Shown here piece by piece: positions 32,929 through 41,322 of a stretch of DNA of 64,000 bases (its first letter is position 1; the number at the start of each line of letters is the position of its first letter). The DNA is taken from contig DVFO01000090.1 in the NCBI GenBank assembly GCA_018713215.1, positions 22,791 to 86,790 of the forward strand, given 5' to 3'. The translations under genes were made by a program, and so were the position numbers. The notes below the pieces were generated by a model, which saw nothing but the letters and a program-made list of their open reading frames with translations, ran no database searches and was not told the DNA's origin. The DNA is from Enterenecus faecium (GTDB lineage: Bacteria; Bacillota; Clostridia; Oscillospirales; Oscillospiraceae).

Positions 32929-32984
32929 CTCCAAAAGCACGACACACAAGCCCCTTTCTCTTAAGAAAGGGACTGGGACTGGAG

Positions 32985-33080
32985 CAGCTTCTTTTCAAAC
33001 ACGGAAGGCCATTCCGTTTCCAGCATGACCCTGGCCAGCGGTTCATAGGCAAATAGCCCTTAGAAGCGCTGGCTCGAAGC
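32985..33080 (-). promoter_or_regulatory. Candidate molybdenum cofactor (Moco/Tuco) riboswitch
   Basis: The leader folds, in transcript order, with a GCCAGCG / CGCTGGC helix (33073-33067 with 33040-33034), CAGGGTCATGCTGGAAACGG, an ACGGAA / TTCCGT hairpin (33017-33012 with 33006-33001) and an outer GCTTCT / AGAAGC pairing. It sits directly before an attenuator and a ten-gene molybdenum operon, which is where Moco RNA motifs occur. I recognise the general look but could not align it to the published consensus. The 363 nt between genes contain this leader, the terminator and a promoter. Confidence 0.65.
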
Positions 33081-33100
33081 ATTTCTATGGTATTTACTCC

Positions 33101-33129
33101 AGTGTATCATAACAAATCAAGAAGTACAA
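33101..33129 (-). promoter_or_regulatory. Promoter of the molybdenum operon
   Basis: Minus-strand TTGTAC (33129-33124), 17-nt spacer, TACACT (33106-33101), about 25 nt upstream of the first leader helix. Confidence 0.5.
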
Positions 33130-33241
33130 TATGTTTCTCAAGCCTCCTGCCCTTGCCTAATTACCTATTCTCTTGTATACTGGCATAGATGCCGCTGCGT
33201 TTTGACAGCCATCTCACCAATGAAACAAGGAGTGATCTGTT

Positions 33242-33619
33242 GTGAACCATCAAACCATTCACGCCGCCCATGCCCCCGCCGCTGTGGGGCCCTACTGCCA
33301 CGCGATGCTGTGCGGCGATACTCTGTATACCTCTGGCCAGCTGGGCCTGATCCCTGAGACTGGTGTCTTGCCTGAGGGCGTTGTGGCCCAGGCCAAGCAG
33401 GCACTGGACAATCTGGGCGCTGTGCTCCAGGCCGCTGGCATGGACTACTCCCACGTGGTGAAGACCACCGTGTTCCTGGCTGACATCAACGACTTTGCCG
33501 CCATCAACGAGGTATACGCCACCTATTTCACCGAAAATCCCCCTGCCCGCTCCTGCGTGCAGGCTGGTGCCCTGCCCAAGGGCGGTCTGTTTGAAATTGA
33601 GGCCATTGCCGTAAAGTAA
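33242..33619 (+). CDS. ridA: RidA family enamine/imine deaminase
   Basis: 125 residues starting at a GTG with AAGGAG 9 nt upstream. Family motifs: HAPAAVGPYCHAMLCGDTLY, TSGQLGLIPETG, VVKTTVFLADINDFAAINEV, PARSCVQAGALPKGGLFEIE with the catalytic Arg of ARSCV and the C-terminal Glu. It hydrolyses reactive 2-aminoacrylate and similar imines made by PLP enzymes. Strong codon bias suggests high expression. It is a single-gene unit with its own terminator. Confidence 0.93.
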   Translation: MNHQTIHAAHAPAAVGPYCHAMLCGDTLYTSGQLGLIPETGVLPEGVVAQAKQALDNLGAVLQAAGMDYSHVVKTTVFLADINDFAAINEVYATYFTENPPARSCVQAGALPKGGLFEIEAIAVK

Positions 33620-33628
33620 TCTCCCACA

Positions 33629-33668
33629 GGGCTCCGCCGAACAACGACGGAGCCCTATTCTTTTTCTC
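33629..33668 (+). terminator. Intrinsic terminator of ridA
   Basis: GGGCTCCG (33629-33636) / CGGAGCCC (33648-33655) followed by TATTCTTTTTCT. Confidence 0.9.
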
Positions 33669-33684
33669 TGTACTGGACTATAGG

Positions 33685-33693
33685 TGGTATAAT
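33685..33693 (+). promoter_or_regulatory. Extended -10 promoter of the nitroreductase gene
   Basis: TGG-TATAAT (TATAAT 33688-33693), the same TGG-TATAAT form as before dfx; no clear -35. About 25 nt before the AGGAGG. Confidence 0.5.
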
Positions 33694-33727
33694 GGAAACC
33701 GTAGCATATGACTAGGAGGTATGCGTG

Positions 33728-34249
33728 ATGAAAGAGACCTTACAAGATTTGAAAGAGCGACGCAGCTGCCGGAGCTTTCTCCCCCAGCAGGTCAAGGAGG
33801 AACAGCTCAACGCCATTCTGGAAGCGGGCACCTACGCCCCCACGGGTATGGGCATGCAATCCCCGGTGATTGTGGTGGTACAGAAGCCGGAGCTGGTAGC
33901 CAAACTGTCCAAAATGAATGCCGCCATCATGGGCCGGGACATGGACCCCTTTTACGGCGCTCCCTGCGTCCTCGTGGTTCTGGCAGACACCCAGCGCCCT
34001 ACCTATCTCTACGACGGTGCCCTGGTCATGGGAAACCTGATGAACGCCGCTCAGGCTGTGGGAGTGGACTCCTGCTACATCTTCCGGGCCAAGGAGATGT
34101 TCGCCAGTGACGAGGGCAAAGCTCTGCTGCGTGAATGGGGGATTCCGGAGCACTATGAGGGCATCGGAAACTGCGTTCTGGGCTATCGTGCCCCAGGAGG
34201 AGTGAAGGAAGCCGCGCCCCGCAAGGGAAACTACATCGTAAGGGTTTGA
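33728..34249 (+). CDS. Nitroreductase family protein
   Basis: 173 residues. FMN-binding Arg cluster KERRSCRSFLPQQVKEEQLN, AGTYAPTGMGMQSPVIVVVQ, ALVMGNLMNAAQAVGVDSCY and GIGNCVLGYRAPGGVKEAAP, ending RKGNYIVRV. These flavin enzymes reduce nitro groups, quinones or enones with NAD(P)H; the natural substrate is unknown. AGGAGG is 7 nt before the ATG; a GTG one codon earlier is possible. Confidence 0.9.
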   Translation: MKETLQDLKERRSCRSFLPQQVKEEQLNAILEAGTYAPTGMGMQSPVIVVVQKPELVAKLSKMNAAIMGRDMDPFYGAPCVLVVLADTQRPTYLYDGALVMGNLMNAAQAVGVDSCYIFRAKEMFASDEGKALLREWGIPEHYEGIGNCVLGYRAPGGVKEAAPRKGNYIVRV

Positions 34250-34272
34250 CCACGATCGGTCCCAGTTGAAAC

Positions 34273-34313
34273 GAGCCAGGGGAACCAAGTGCATGCACCG
34301 GTTTCCCTGGCTC
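34273..34313 (+). terminator. Terminator after the nitroreductase gene
   Basis: GAGCCAGGGGAACC (34273-34286) pairs with GGTTTCCCTGGCTC (34300-34313), a long stem with one mismatch; only moderately T-rich DNA follows. Confidence 0.7.
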
Positions 34314-34331
34314 TTGTGTAAGTTCTGTTGT

Positions 34332-35072
34332 TTAAAACCAATTTGCCATTCTCTTGGGCATATCTTGGTCCTCCAGAATTCTCCTTGGATTCTTCTCCAG
34401 CAATGTATATGCCACCTCCTGGGAAAACTCCTCCTCCAGCATCTCTCGTACATCTGCCATCCACGGAGTTCTCTGGGACGCTGAATGGGCGTCGCTGGCC
34501 ACCACATCCGCATACCCTCGGTCCACCATAGAATAAGAGAGCTCCTCTGCGCGGTGTCCAAACCGCCCCAGCAAACTGCCCCGGTTAATTTGAAATAAAC
34601 ATCCCATCTCCCCCCAAGTGTTTAGGAGTTCTGGCTGCTCCTGTACATAGAGATAGCGTTCAGGATGCGCCACGATGGGACGATAACCATGCCGCAGAAT
34701 CGAGTCAAGAATCTCAGTCTCTTCCTGACCACTTCCCGTAAAATGGAACTCTACCAGAGGATAGCGGGAATCATTCAAGGTCGCCAGCCTACCTGCTCTC
34801 AGCTGTTGACCCACATCATAGCTTCCCATAATCTCCATTCCAAAGTACAGTTTTAATGGAATCTGGTATTCTCGGAGCATGTTCTGGAAGTGGCGTTTGT
34901 GCTCAATCAAATCTGGCGTGTAGAAATTCTGGTATCTCATGTTACAATGCGGCGTGACAATCATGGCCGATACGCCTCCGTCCACTGCCATCTGTGCCAT
35001 ATGCACAGCCTCATTCCAATCCAACGCCCCGTCATCTACACCTGGCAAAATATGTGCATGAATATCTATCAT
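34332..35072 (-). CDS. CpsB/CapC family tyrosine-protein phosphatase (PHP fold)
   Basis: 246 residues. MIDIHAHILPGVDDGALDWN start with the HxH metal site, MIVTPHCN, FGMEIMGSYDV, IVAHPERYLYVQEQ, QINRGSLLGRFGHRAEEL and DVVASDAHSASQRTPWM. These Mn-dependent enzymes dephosphorylate BY-kinases that control capsule or exopolysaccharide length. No BY-kinase gene is in the window, but the neighbouring CapD-like and LCP genes fit a surface-polymer role. AAAGGAAG precedes the ATG. Confidence 0.92.
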   Translation of the reverse strand: MIDIHAHILPGVDDGALDWNEAVHMAQMAVDGGVSAMIVTPHCNMRYQNFYTPDLIEHKRHFQNMLREYQIPLKLYFGMEIMGSYDVGQQLRAGRLATLNDSRYPLVEFHFTGSGQEETEILDSILRHGYRPIVAHPERYLYVQEQPELLNTWGEMGCLFQINRGSLLGRFGHRAEELSYSMVDRGYADVVASDAHSASQRTPWMADVREMLEEEFSQEVAYTLLEKNPRRILEDQDMPKRMANWF

Positions 35073-35136
35073 ATGTTGTTCTTCCTTTAATCCATCTGAC
35101 TTTTCTTATATATATCAATATTTTTCTACCTAACGA

Positions 35137-35166
35137 TAGACAAACTTAGAACTCATCTGGTACAAT
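35137..35166 (+). promoter_or_regulatory. Promoter of the metallophosphoesterase gene
   Basis: TAGACA (35137-35142), 18-nt spacer, TGG-TACAAT (TACAAT 35161-35166), an extended -10. Confidence 0.6.
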
Positions 35167-35200
35167 CTTTCTATCATACGTTATAGTCGGAGATGTTGCT

Positions 35201-36076
35201 ATGAAGAAACACATCCTTCGTCCGTCTATCCTTATCTGTCTCATTTTGGCGGTTTGCCTTATCCTTTATTTTGGGCTGTTCTATATATCAAGACATGGAC
35301 TCCAAGTGAGCGTCTATGACCTTCCATCTGATATCGATGAACCCATTCGTATCGTGCAACTCACCGATCTGCACAACAGTGAATTTGGACCAGGAAATCA
35401 GAGATTGATTGATGCGGTAACACAGCAAAATCCCGACTTAATCTTTCTCACTGGGGATTTAATTAACGACGATGACCCTAACCTCTCCATTGCCGTGAAT
35501 TTAATCCATGAATTATCCCAGGTGGCCCCAGTTTTCGCCAGCTACGGAAATCACGAATTGGCCTATGAAGATACCTTTTCCACCGATCTATCCCAGCAAT
35601 ATCAGCAGGCAGGTGCCACCTTCTTGGACCGCTCCTGGACAGAATACACCGTTGGCCATACCACGCTGCGCATAGGCGGCGTCTATAGCTACTGTCTACC
35701 TCCCCAGTACACATCAGAAGACAATGAACCCCAACAGCAAGTGTGCGACTATTTGACAGCATTTCAAGATACACAACTCCCCACCGTTCTATTGTGCCAT
35801 CTTCCCGTCTCCTGGTTGGGTGCCTCCCTGAACAGCTGGGACGTAGACGTTGTCTTTGCTGGCCACCTCCACGGAGGACAGGTCATCATCCCAGGTCTCG
35901 GAGGGCTTTATGCCCCAGATATGGGTTGGTTTCCCGGCCAGCTATGGGGTGTCTATCCGTCAGAAGACAAAGAACATACCCTCATACTTTCCCGTGGCCT
36001 TGGCTCAACCGAACAAGTTCCTCGTGTCAATAACATTCCGGAAATCGTGGTGGTAAACTTAATTCCCAAGAACTAG
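35201..36076 (+). CDS. Membrane-anchored metallophosphoesterase (YaeI/YkuE-like)
   Basis: 291 residues. One N-terminal membrane helix (LICLILAVCLILYFGLFYIS), then an outside-facing calcineurin-type domain: IVQLTDLHNSEFG, DLIFLTGDLINDDDPN, VFASYGNHELAYED, VLLCHLPVSW and VVFAGHLHGGQVIIPGLGGL. All five metal motifs (DxH, GDxxxD, GNHE, H, GHxH) are present. Related enzymes hydrolyse UDP-diacylglucosamine-like lipids or teichoic precursors; substrate unknown. Encoded among envelope genes. Confidence 0.92.
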   Translation: MKKHILRPSILICLILAVCLILYFGLFYISRHGLQVSVYDLPSDIDEPIRIVQLTDLHNSEFGPGNQRLIDAVTQQNPDLIFLTGDLINDDDPNLSIAVNLIHELSQVAPVFASYGNHELAYEDTFSTDLSQQYQQAGATFLDRSWTEYTVGHTTLRIGGVYSYCLPPQYTSEDNEPQQQVCDYLTAFQDTQLPTVLLCHLPVSWLGASLNSWDVDVVFAGHLHGGQVIIPGLGGLYAPDMGWFPGQLWGVYPSEDKEHTLILSRGLGSTEQVPRVNNIPEIVVVNLIPKN

Positions 36077-36099
36077 TCATTTCCTCGATCATCATATCA

Positions 36100-36143
36100 G
36101 ATAAGCAGGCACTCACATGTTGTCAGTGCCTGCTTATCTTTTA
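36100..36143. terminator. Intrinsic terminator between convergent genes
   Basis: 14-bp perfect stem GATAAGCAGGCACT (36100-36113) / AGTGCCTGCTTATC (36125-36138), 11-nt loop, then TTTTAT. Confidence 0.92.
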
Positions 36144-36163
36144 TCCGTATATCCATTGATACA

Positions 36164-38080
36164 TTATAATGAACCTACCTGTTCCCCACACGATATCTCC
36201 ATACGTTGGATCGCCTCGCGGTTCACCTCTTCCGGGTCTCGATAGGTGGGCACCAGGTACCGCATCAAAGCCACTAATTCCTCTTTGGGCCGCTGGGCAG
36301 AGACAAAGTTATCCAGAGACTTCAACCCGCACCGAATTTCATAGCCCGAAATCACTTGCTGCTCTTCCACAAATATTTTTTTGTTTTCCGTGGTGAGCAA
36401 ATGCTCGCTTTTCATCAAAAGCTCCTCGTATAATTTCTCACCAGGTCGCAGGCCAATTTCCTTGATTTCAATGTCTTTATAGGGCTCCAGGCCAGACAGG
36501 CGAATGAGGTTTTCCGCCAGCGTGAGAATTTTCACCGGCTGTCCCATATCTAGCACGAAAATCTGGCTCTGTTTGGCCATAGCGCCAGCCTCCAGCACCA
36601 ACATGGCTGCCTCAGGAATGGTCATAAAGTAGCGGATGATCCGTTTATCCGTAATGGTTACCGGTCCACCATTGGCAATCTGCCGTTTAAAAAGGGGAAT
36701 CACAGAGCCGTTGGAGCCTAAGACATTCCCGAAACGCACCGCACAGTACTCTGTTTGACTTGCACGCTTGCTCTGCAAAATCATCTCGCAGAATCGCTTG
36801 GTGGCTCCCATCAAGTTCGTGGGATTCACCGCCTTGTCGGTGGAAATCATTACAAACTTCTTCACGCCATACTTCTCGGCAGCTCGCACCACGTGGTAAG
36901 TTCCAAAAATATTGTTCTTGATGGCCTCATCCGGACAGTCCTCCATCAAAGGCACGTGCTTATGAGCCGCAGCGTGGAACACCACATCCGGGTGATACCG
37001 ATCAAAAATCTGATAGATGCGTCTTTTGTCTCGGATCGAACAAATTTCCACTCTCAAATCCAGTTTTACCTCATACAGTCGCTTTAGCTCCTGCTGAATA
37101 TCATAGGCGTTATTTTCGTAGATGTCCAAAATGATGAGGCGTCGAGGATGACAGGTGGCGATTTGCCGACACAGCTCGCTACCGATGGACCCACCGCCAC
37201 CGGTCACCATGACCACCTTGTCCTCCAGGAAATCGGATACCACCGCTTTGTTCAGCTGCACCGGAGTGCGTCCCAACAGGTCCTCTACCTGAACATCCTT
37301 CACGGCGGAAAGGCTAACCTCACCGTTGAGCATCTGGTAAAGGCCAGGGAGCACTCGAAGGCGGCACCCCGTCATCTTACAGATGTTAAGAATTTCAGAC
37401 TTCTGGTCCGGCTCAATGGTAGGGATGGCAAAAATGATCTGAGTGATGCCATACTGCTTTACCGCAGACTCAATCTTGTCCCGTCCCCCTACAACGCGCA
37501 CACCGTCTATATATTTTCCGTGAATTCTGGGATTGTCGTCGATGACACAGCACAGTTTTCCCTCTACCCGGCTGCTTTGACGCAGTTCACGGGCTAGAAT
37601 TTGACCTGCTTGCCCGGCTCCAATCAGCATAATTCGCTGTCCATCTGGCTCGTGTGACTGAAAGAAGTGATAATATACCAGTAAGAATCGTAGCGAGCAA
37701 CGCATTCCCACCAAAAATACCAGTTGGAAGATCAGCATCAAAAACCAAACGCTGCGGGACAGCGGCAGCTGTATAAAACTACAGCAGACAAAACTCACAG
37801 CGTACGCAATCAGCACTGAAACACACATCTGTGTTACGTCCAGCACATTGATGCTGCGCCACACATACTGATACATGCGCCGCCACGCAAATACAGCAAT
37901 GGTAACCACGATCTGTACCAGTAGACAATACCCCATTTTGTCCAGATACTCTGGAGGCACTTGGCTGAGGGCGAAATCAAATCGGACCAAAATGGCCAGT
38001 CCAGTTGCCGCTCCCAGCAACAGGGCATCCATCACCGCAATCACCAGCATACGCCAAAGCTTGTGCAGATTCATATCCAT
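36164..38080 (-). CDS. Nucleotide-sugar 4,6-dehydratase of the WbpM/CapD/PglF class
   Basis: 638 residues. Four N-terminal membrane helices (to ~residue 140), a CoA-binding-like Rossmann domain (MLIGAGQAGQILARELRQSS), then the extended SDR domain: VVMVTGGGGSIGSELCRQIA, VFHAAAHKHVPLMEDCPDEA, FVMISTDKAVNPTNLMGATK and EYCAVRFGNVLGSNGSVIPL. Such enzymes convert UDP-GlcNAc to a 4-keto-6-deoxy sugar (commonly toward bacillosamine or FucNAc) for capsule or glycoprotein. The membrane-attached, full-length form is typical of polymer loci. Has its own promoter. Confidence 0.93.
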   Translation of the reverse strand: MDMNLHKLWRMLVIAVMDALLLGAATGLAILVRFDFALSQVPPEYLDKMGYCLLVQIVVTIAVFAWRRMYQYVWRSINVLDVTQMCVSVLIAYAVSFVCCSFIQLPLSRSVWFLMLIFQLVFLVGMRCSLRFLLVYYHFFQSHEPDGQRIMLIGAGQAGQILARELRQSSRVEGKLCCVIDDNPRIHGKYIDGVRVVGGRDKIESAVKQYGITQIIFAIPTIEPDQKSEILNICKMTGCRLRVLPGLYQMLNGEVSLSAVKDVQVEDLLGRTPVQLNKAVVSDFLEDKVVMVTGGGGSIGSELCRQIATCHPRRLIILDIYENNAYDIQQELKRLYEVKLDLRVEICSIRDKRRIYQIFDRYHPDVVFHAAAHKHVPLMEDCPDEAIKNNIFGTYHVVRAAEKYGVKKFVMISTDKAVNPTNLMGATKRFCEMILQSKRASQTEYCAVRFGNVLGSNGSVIPLFKRQIANGGPVTITDKRIIRYFMTIPEAAMLVLEAGAMAKQSQIFVLDMGQPVKILTLAENLIRLSGLEPYKDIEIKEIGLRPGEKLYEELLMKSEHLLTTENKKIFVEEQQVISGYEIRCGLKSLDNFVSAQRPKEELVALMRYLVPTYRDPEEVNREAIQRMEISCGEQVGSL

Positions 38081-38150
38081 CTCTCATTTCTCTATCATTT
38101 TCTCGTTTTCCTACCGAATTTCTAGTCATTTTGTCTCTTTATTGATTATT

Positions 38151-38180
38151 AGTATACGCTTCACGCCCCATAACTGTCAA
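38151..38180 (-). promoter_or_regulatory. Promoter of the CapD-like gene
   Basis: Minus-strand TTGACA (38180-38175), 18-nt spacer, TATACT (38156-38151). Confidence 0.7.
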
Positions 38181-38229
38181 TTCCCAGTACCTATTTTTGG
38201 GGAGTTTACCTTAAATTCTCCACCCGGCA

Positions 38230-38258
38230 TTGCGATTTGACCAATTTTGTACTATAAT
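38230..38258 (+). promoter_or_regulatory. Promoter of the LCP gene
   Basis: TTGCGA (38230-38235), 17-nt spacer, TATAAT (38253-38258), about 66 nt before the start. Confidence 0.65.
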
Positions 38259-38323
38259 GATCCAAACCGCTTTCGCTTCCCTGTTCTACACCACAAATAT
38301 ATACACAAGGGGATGACAATACT

Positions 38324-39835
38324 ATGAATCAGCAATTCTTTTCTCGCTCTGAAAACCAAGGGGTGAGCTGCATCATCAACCGTATCGTTTTGGTGCTATT
38401 CACTCTCCTCTCTCTTGCGCTTGTGTTTGTTGCCATCACCAGTAAGATGCTCACACCGCTGCTCACTGGAGTCCTCATCGGTACGGTGGTGATCTTGCTG
38501 CTGCTGGTCTGGCTTTTGAGCCTTCTCCACCCCACCAAGGTCCGCCGTACCATAGCTACCATACTGGCTCTCATCCTATCGGCTGCTTTTGCTGTCGGCA
38601 TCTACTATGCTCAGATTACCGTCAATGCCCTGAAAAACATTACCTCCGGTGGTGTGGAAACCGCTGAGATGGTGGTGTGTGTCCGAATCGACGACCAGCG
38701 GGAAATGCCGGACTTGTTGCGGGAGCGGTTCGGTGTACTGGAGGAGTTGGACGCCCACAATACCAAGGCTGCTCTGCTCAAGATTCAGGACGAGTTCTAC
38801 GTCACTGCCAACACCAAGTCCTACGCCTCTGCCTCGGAGCTGGTGGACGCTCTACTCAACTCGGACATCAACGTGATGCTCATCAACCGTGCCTATTTGG
38901 ACATGCTCTCTGAGCTGGACGGCTACCAGGATTTAGATACCAAGATTCGGGAAGTGCGCGCCATCTCTGTCACCAGCGAAGATGATACAGATACGCCTTC
39001 CCCGGTACCTCTGCCGGAACACTCCAAAGACCCGGAGGAGGACGACGAGGTCTTTACCGTCTACATCAGCGGCAGCGACTCCCGCAGCAGCGATGTGCTG
39101 GCCACAGGTCGCAGCGATGTCAATATCATCGCCACCGTCAACCCCAACACTCGTCAAGTACTTTTGCTTTCCACTCCTCGTGACTACTACGTGCCTCTGT
39201 CCATTGCCGATGAGGGTGATCTCCCCGATAAACTCACCCACGCTGGTATTTATGGCATTGATGTCAGCCAGGACACCCTGGCCCAGTTCTACGACATTGA
39301 TATCGACTACTACTTCCGGGTCAACTTCACCGGCTTTGAAGACATCATTGATGCTCTGGGCGGGATCGAAGTGAATTCCCAGTATGATTTCAAATCGGGC
39401 GGATATCACTTCACACAGGGCATCAACCATATGGACGGAGCCATGGCCCTCTCCTATGTTCGAGAGCGGTACGCCTTCCCCAATGGTGACTATCAGCGCG
39501 GCATCCATCAGATGCAGGTGATCACCGCCGTCATTCAGAAGGCCATGTCCCCCGAAATCCTCACCAACTATAATTCTCTCATGAACGCCGCTCAGAATAG
39601 CTTCGTCACCTCGGTCCCCTATGACCTCGTTGGCACTTTGGTGCGCAGCCAGCTGTCCAACGGCGGAGCATGGACCATCAACAGCTACTATGTGTCCGGC
39701 ACCGGGTCCAGCGATTACACCTACTCCATTCCCAACCAGAAGGCCTATGTCACCATTCCCGACTACTCCACCGTGGATACCGCCAAGGAGATGATGCGGA
39801 AGGTGCGTCTGGGTCACTCCCTGGCCACCTCCTGA
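38324..39835 (+). CDS. LytR-CpsA-Psr (LCP) family ligase
   Basis: 503 residues. Three N-terminal membrane helices (INRIVLVLFTLLSLALVFVA, LTGVLIGTVVILLLLVWLL, TILALILSAAFAVGIYYA), an accessory region, an acidic linker, then the LCP catalytic domain: FTVYISGSDSRSSDVLATGR, TVNPNTRQVLLLSTPRDYYV, PDKLTHAGIYGIDVSQDTLA, YDIDIDYYFRVNFTGFEDII and ALSYVRERYAFPNGDYQRGI. LCP enzymes transfer teichoic acid or capsule polymers from lipid carrier to peptidoglycan. Arg of STPRD and Asp/Arg of NGDYQRG are the phosphate-binding residues. Confidence 0.94.
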   Translation: MNQQFFSRSENQGVSCIINRIVLVLFTLLSLALVFVAITSKMLTPLLTGVLIGTVVILLLLVWLLSLLHPTKVRRTIATILALILSAAFAVGIYYAQITVNALKNITSGGVETAEMVVCVRIDDQREMPDLLRERFGVLEELDAHNTKAALLKIQDEFYVTANTKSYASASELVDALLNSDINVMLINRAYLDMLSELDGYQDLDTKIREVRAISVTSEDDTDTPSPVPLPEHSKDPEEDDEVFTVYISGSDSRSSDVLATGRSDVNIIATVNPNTRQVLLLSTPRDYYVPLSIADEGDLPDKLTHAGIYGIDVSQDTLAQFYDIDIDYYFRVNFTGFEDIIDALGGIEVNSQYDFKSGGYHFTQGINHMDGAMALSYVRERYAFPNGDYQRGIHQMQVITAVIQKAMSPEILTNYNSLMNAAQNSFVTSVPYDLVGTLVRSQLSNGGAWTINSYYVSGTGSSDYTYSIPNQKAYVTIPDYSTVDTAKEMMRKVRLGHSLATS

Positions 39836-39853
39836 TTTTCTTCTATCACGCGC

Positions 39854-39894
39854 AGCGCCCATCCCGATTTTCTCAGGATGGGCGCTATTTTTTC
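39854..39894 (+). terminator. Intrinsic terminator of the LCP gene
   Basis: AGCGCCCATCC (39854-39864) / GGATGGGCGCT (39876-39886), 11-nt loop, then ATTTTTTC. Confidence 0.92.
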
Positions 39895-39977
39895 AATCTC
39901 AATCTTTTTCTCTTTCCGGTATAGTTCCCGTCATTTGCAGGACACTAGAGTTATCTGGTGTTAGGGGGCTTTTACAC

Positions 39978-41276
39978 ATGAAATCACTATGGGAACAGAC
40001 CGCAGAGCTGAACCACTTTGACTGCCTGGACGGGGATATCAAGACCGATGTACTCATTATCGGCGGAGGCATGGCGGGGCTTCTGTGCGCCTACCAACTG
40101 CATCAGGCCAGGATTCCTTATGTATTGGCAGAGGCGGACACCATATGCAGCGGCGTCACCAAGAATACCACCGCCAAGCTCACCATCCAGCACGGGCTCA
40201 TCTACCACAAGCTCATCGCCCGGTTTGGTGTGGAGCGTGCCCGTGGGTATCTGGCAGCCCAAGAGGAAGCGCTGGGCAGATACCGCACCTTGTGCCGCCA
40301 TCTAGACTGCGACTATGAGGAGCAGGACTCCTATGTCTACGCCCGGGATAACCTGCGGAATATCGAGCGAGAGCTGGACGCCCTGCACCGTCTGGGATTT
40401 CCCGGGGAATTCGCCAGCCAGCTGCCCCTGCCCTTCCCGGTGGCAGGCGGGGTAAAATTTCCCCGTCAGGCCCAGTTTCACCCTCTGAAATTTGCCGCTG
40501 CCATCTCCCAGGGGCTGCACATCTACGAACACACTATGGTCAAGGAACTCATTGGCCGCACTGCCATCACCAACCATGGACGCATCCATGCCAAGCACAT
40601 CGTAGTCACCACCCACTTTCCCTTTCTCAACCGCCATGGCAGCTACTTCATCAAACTCTACCAGCACCGCTCCTACGTGCTCGCCCTGGAACACGCCCCC
40701 AACCTCAACGGGATGTATGTGGACCAGACGCAGACAGGACTGTCCTTTCGAAATTACGGCAGTATGCTTCTGGTGGGTGGCGGCGGACACCGCACAGGGA
40801 AACCGGGGGGAAATTGGCGGGAACTGCGTCAATTTGTCAAGGAATATTATCCAGAGTCCACGGAGAAATACCACTGGGCCGCTCAAGACTGCATGAGTCT
40901 GGACAACATGCCCTATATCGGCCCATATTGGCCCAACACTTCGGATGTATATGTGGCCACGGGCTTTAATAAGTGGGGCATGACCTCCTCCATGGTGGCG
41001 GCCACCCTACTGTGCGACCTAGTTCAGGGCAAGCAACACCCATACGCTGAAATCTTCTCCCCCGCCCGCTCCATCTTCCGCCCCCAGTTGACGGTCAACG
41101 CCTTGGAGTCCACGGTAAACCTGCTCACCCCTTCCACTCGCCGCTGCCCCCATCTTGGCTGCGCTTTGAAATGGAACCCAGCAGAACATACCTGGGACTG
41201 TCCCTGCCACGGCTCCCGGTTCTCCCAAGCTGGAAAGCTCATAGATAACCCTTCCACCAAGGATTTGAAACCGTGA
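39978..41276 (+). CDS. FAD-dependent oxidoreductase with C-terminal Rieske domain
   Basis: 432 residues. N-terminal DadA/glycine-oxidase-type FAD site TDVLIIGGGMAGLLCAYQLH with VLAEADTICSGVTKNTTAKL, then a substrate domain and YVATGFNKWGMTSSMVAATL near the end of the FAD region. Residues from ~390 are a Rieske [2Fe-2S] site, CPHLGCALKW then WDCPCHGSRF (two Cys, two His). This fusion is found in Firmicutes and predicted to oxidise an amine or amino acid with electron exit through the Rieske centre; substrate unknown. Monocistronic, bounded by terminators. Confidence 0.9.
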   Translation: MKSLWEQTAELNHFDCLDGDIKTDVLIIGGGMAGLLCAYQLHQARIPYVLAEADTICSGVTKNTTAKLTIQHGLIYHKLIARFGVERARGYLAAQEEALGRYRTLCRHLDCDYEEQDSYVYARDNLRNIERELDALHRLGFPGEFASQLPLPFPVAGGVKFPRQAQFHPLKFAAAISQGLHIYEHTMVKELIGRTAITNHGRIHAKHIVVTTHFPFLNRHGSYFIKLYQHRSYVLALEHAPNLNGMYVDQTQTGLSFRNYGSMLLVGGGGHRTGKPGGNWRELRQFVKEYYPESTEKYHWAAQDCMSLDNMPYIGPYWPNTSDVYVATGFNKWGMTSSMVAATLLCDLVQGKQHPYAEIFSPARSIFRPQLTVNALESTVNLLTPSTRRCPHLGCALKWNPAEHTWDCPCHGSRFSQAGKLIDNPSTKDLKP

Positions 41277-41279
41277 AAC

Positions 41280-41313
41280 AACGAGCCACTCCCTCACCAG
41301 AGAGTGGCTCGTT
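41280..41313. terminator. Intrinsic terminator between convergent genes
   Basis: 12-bp perfect stem AACGAGCCACTC (41280-41291) / GAGTGGCTCGTT (41302-41313), 10-nt loop. It serves the oxidoreductase gene and the serpin gene. Confidence 0.88.
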
Positions 41314-41322
41314 ATCTTGTCC

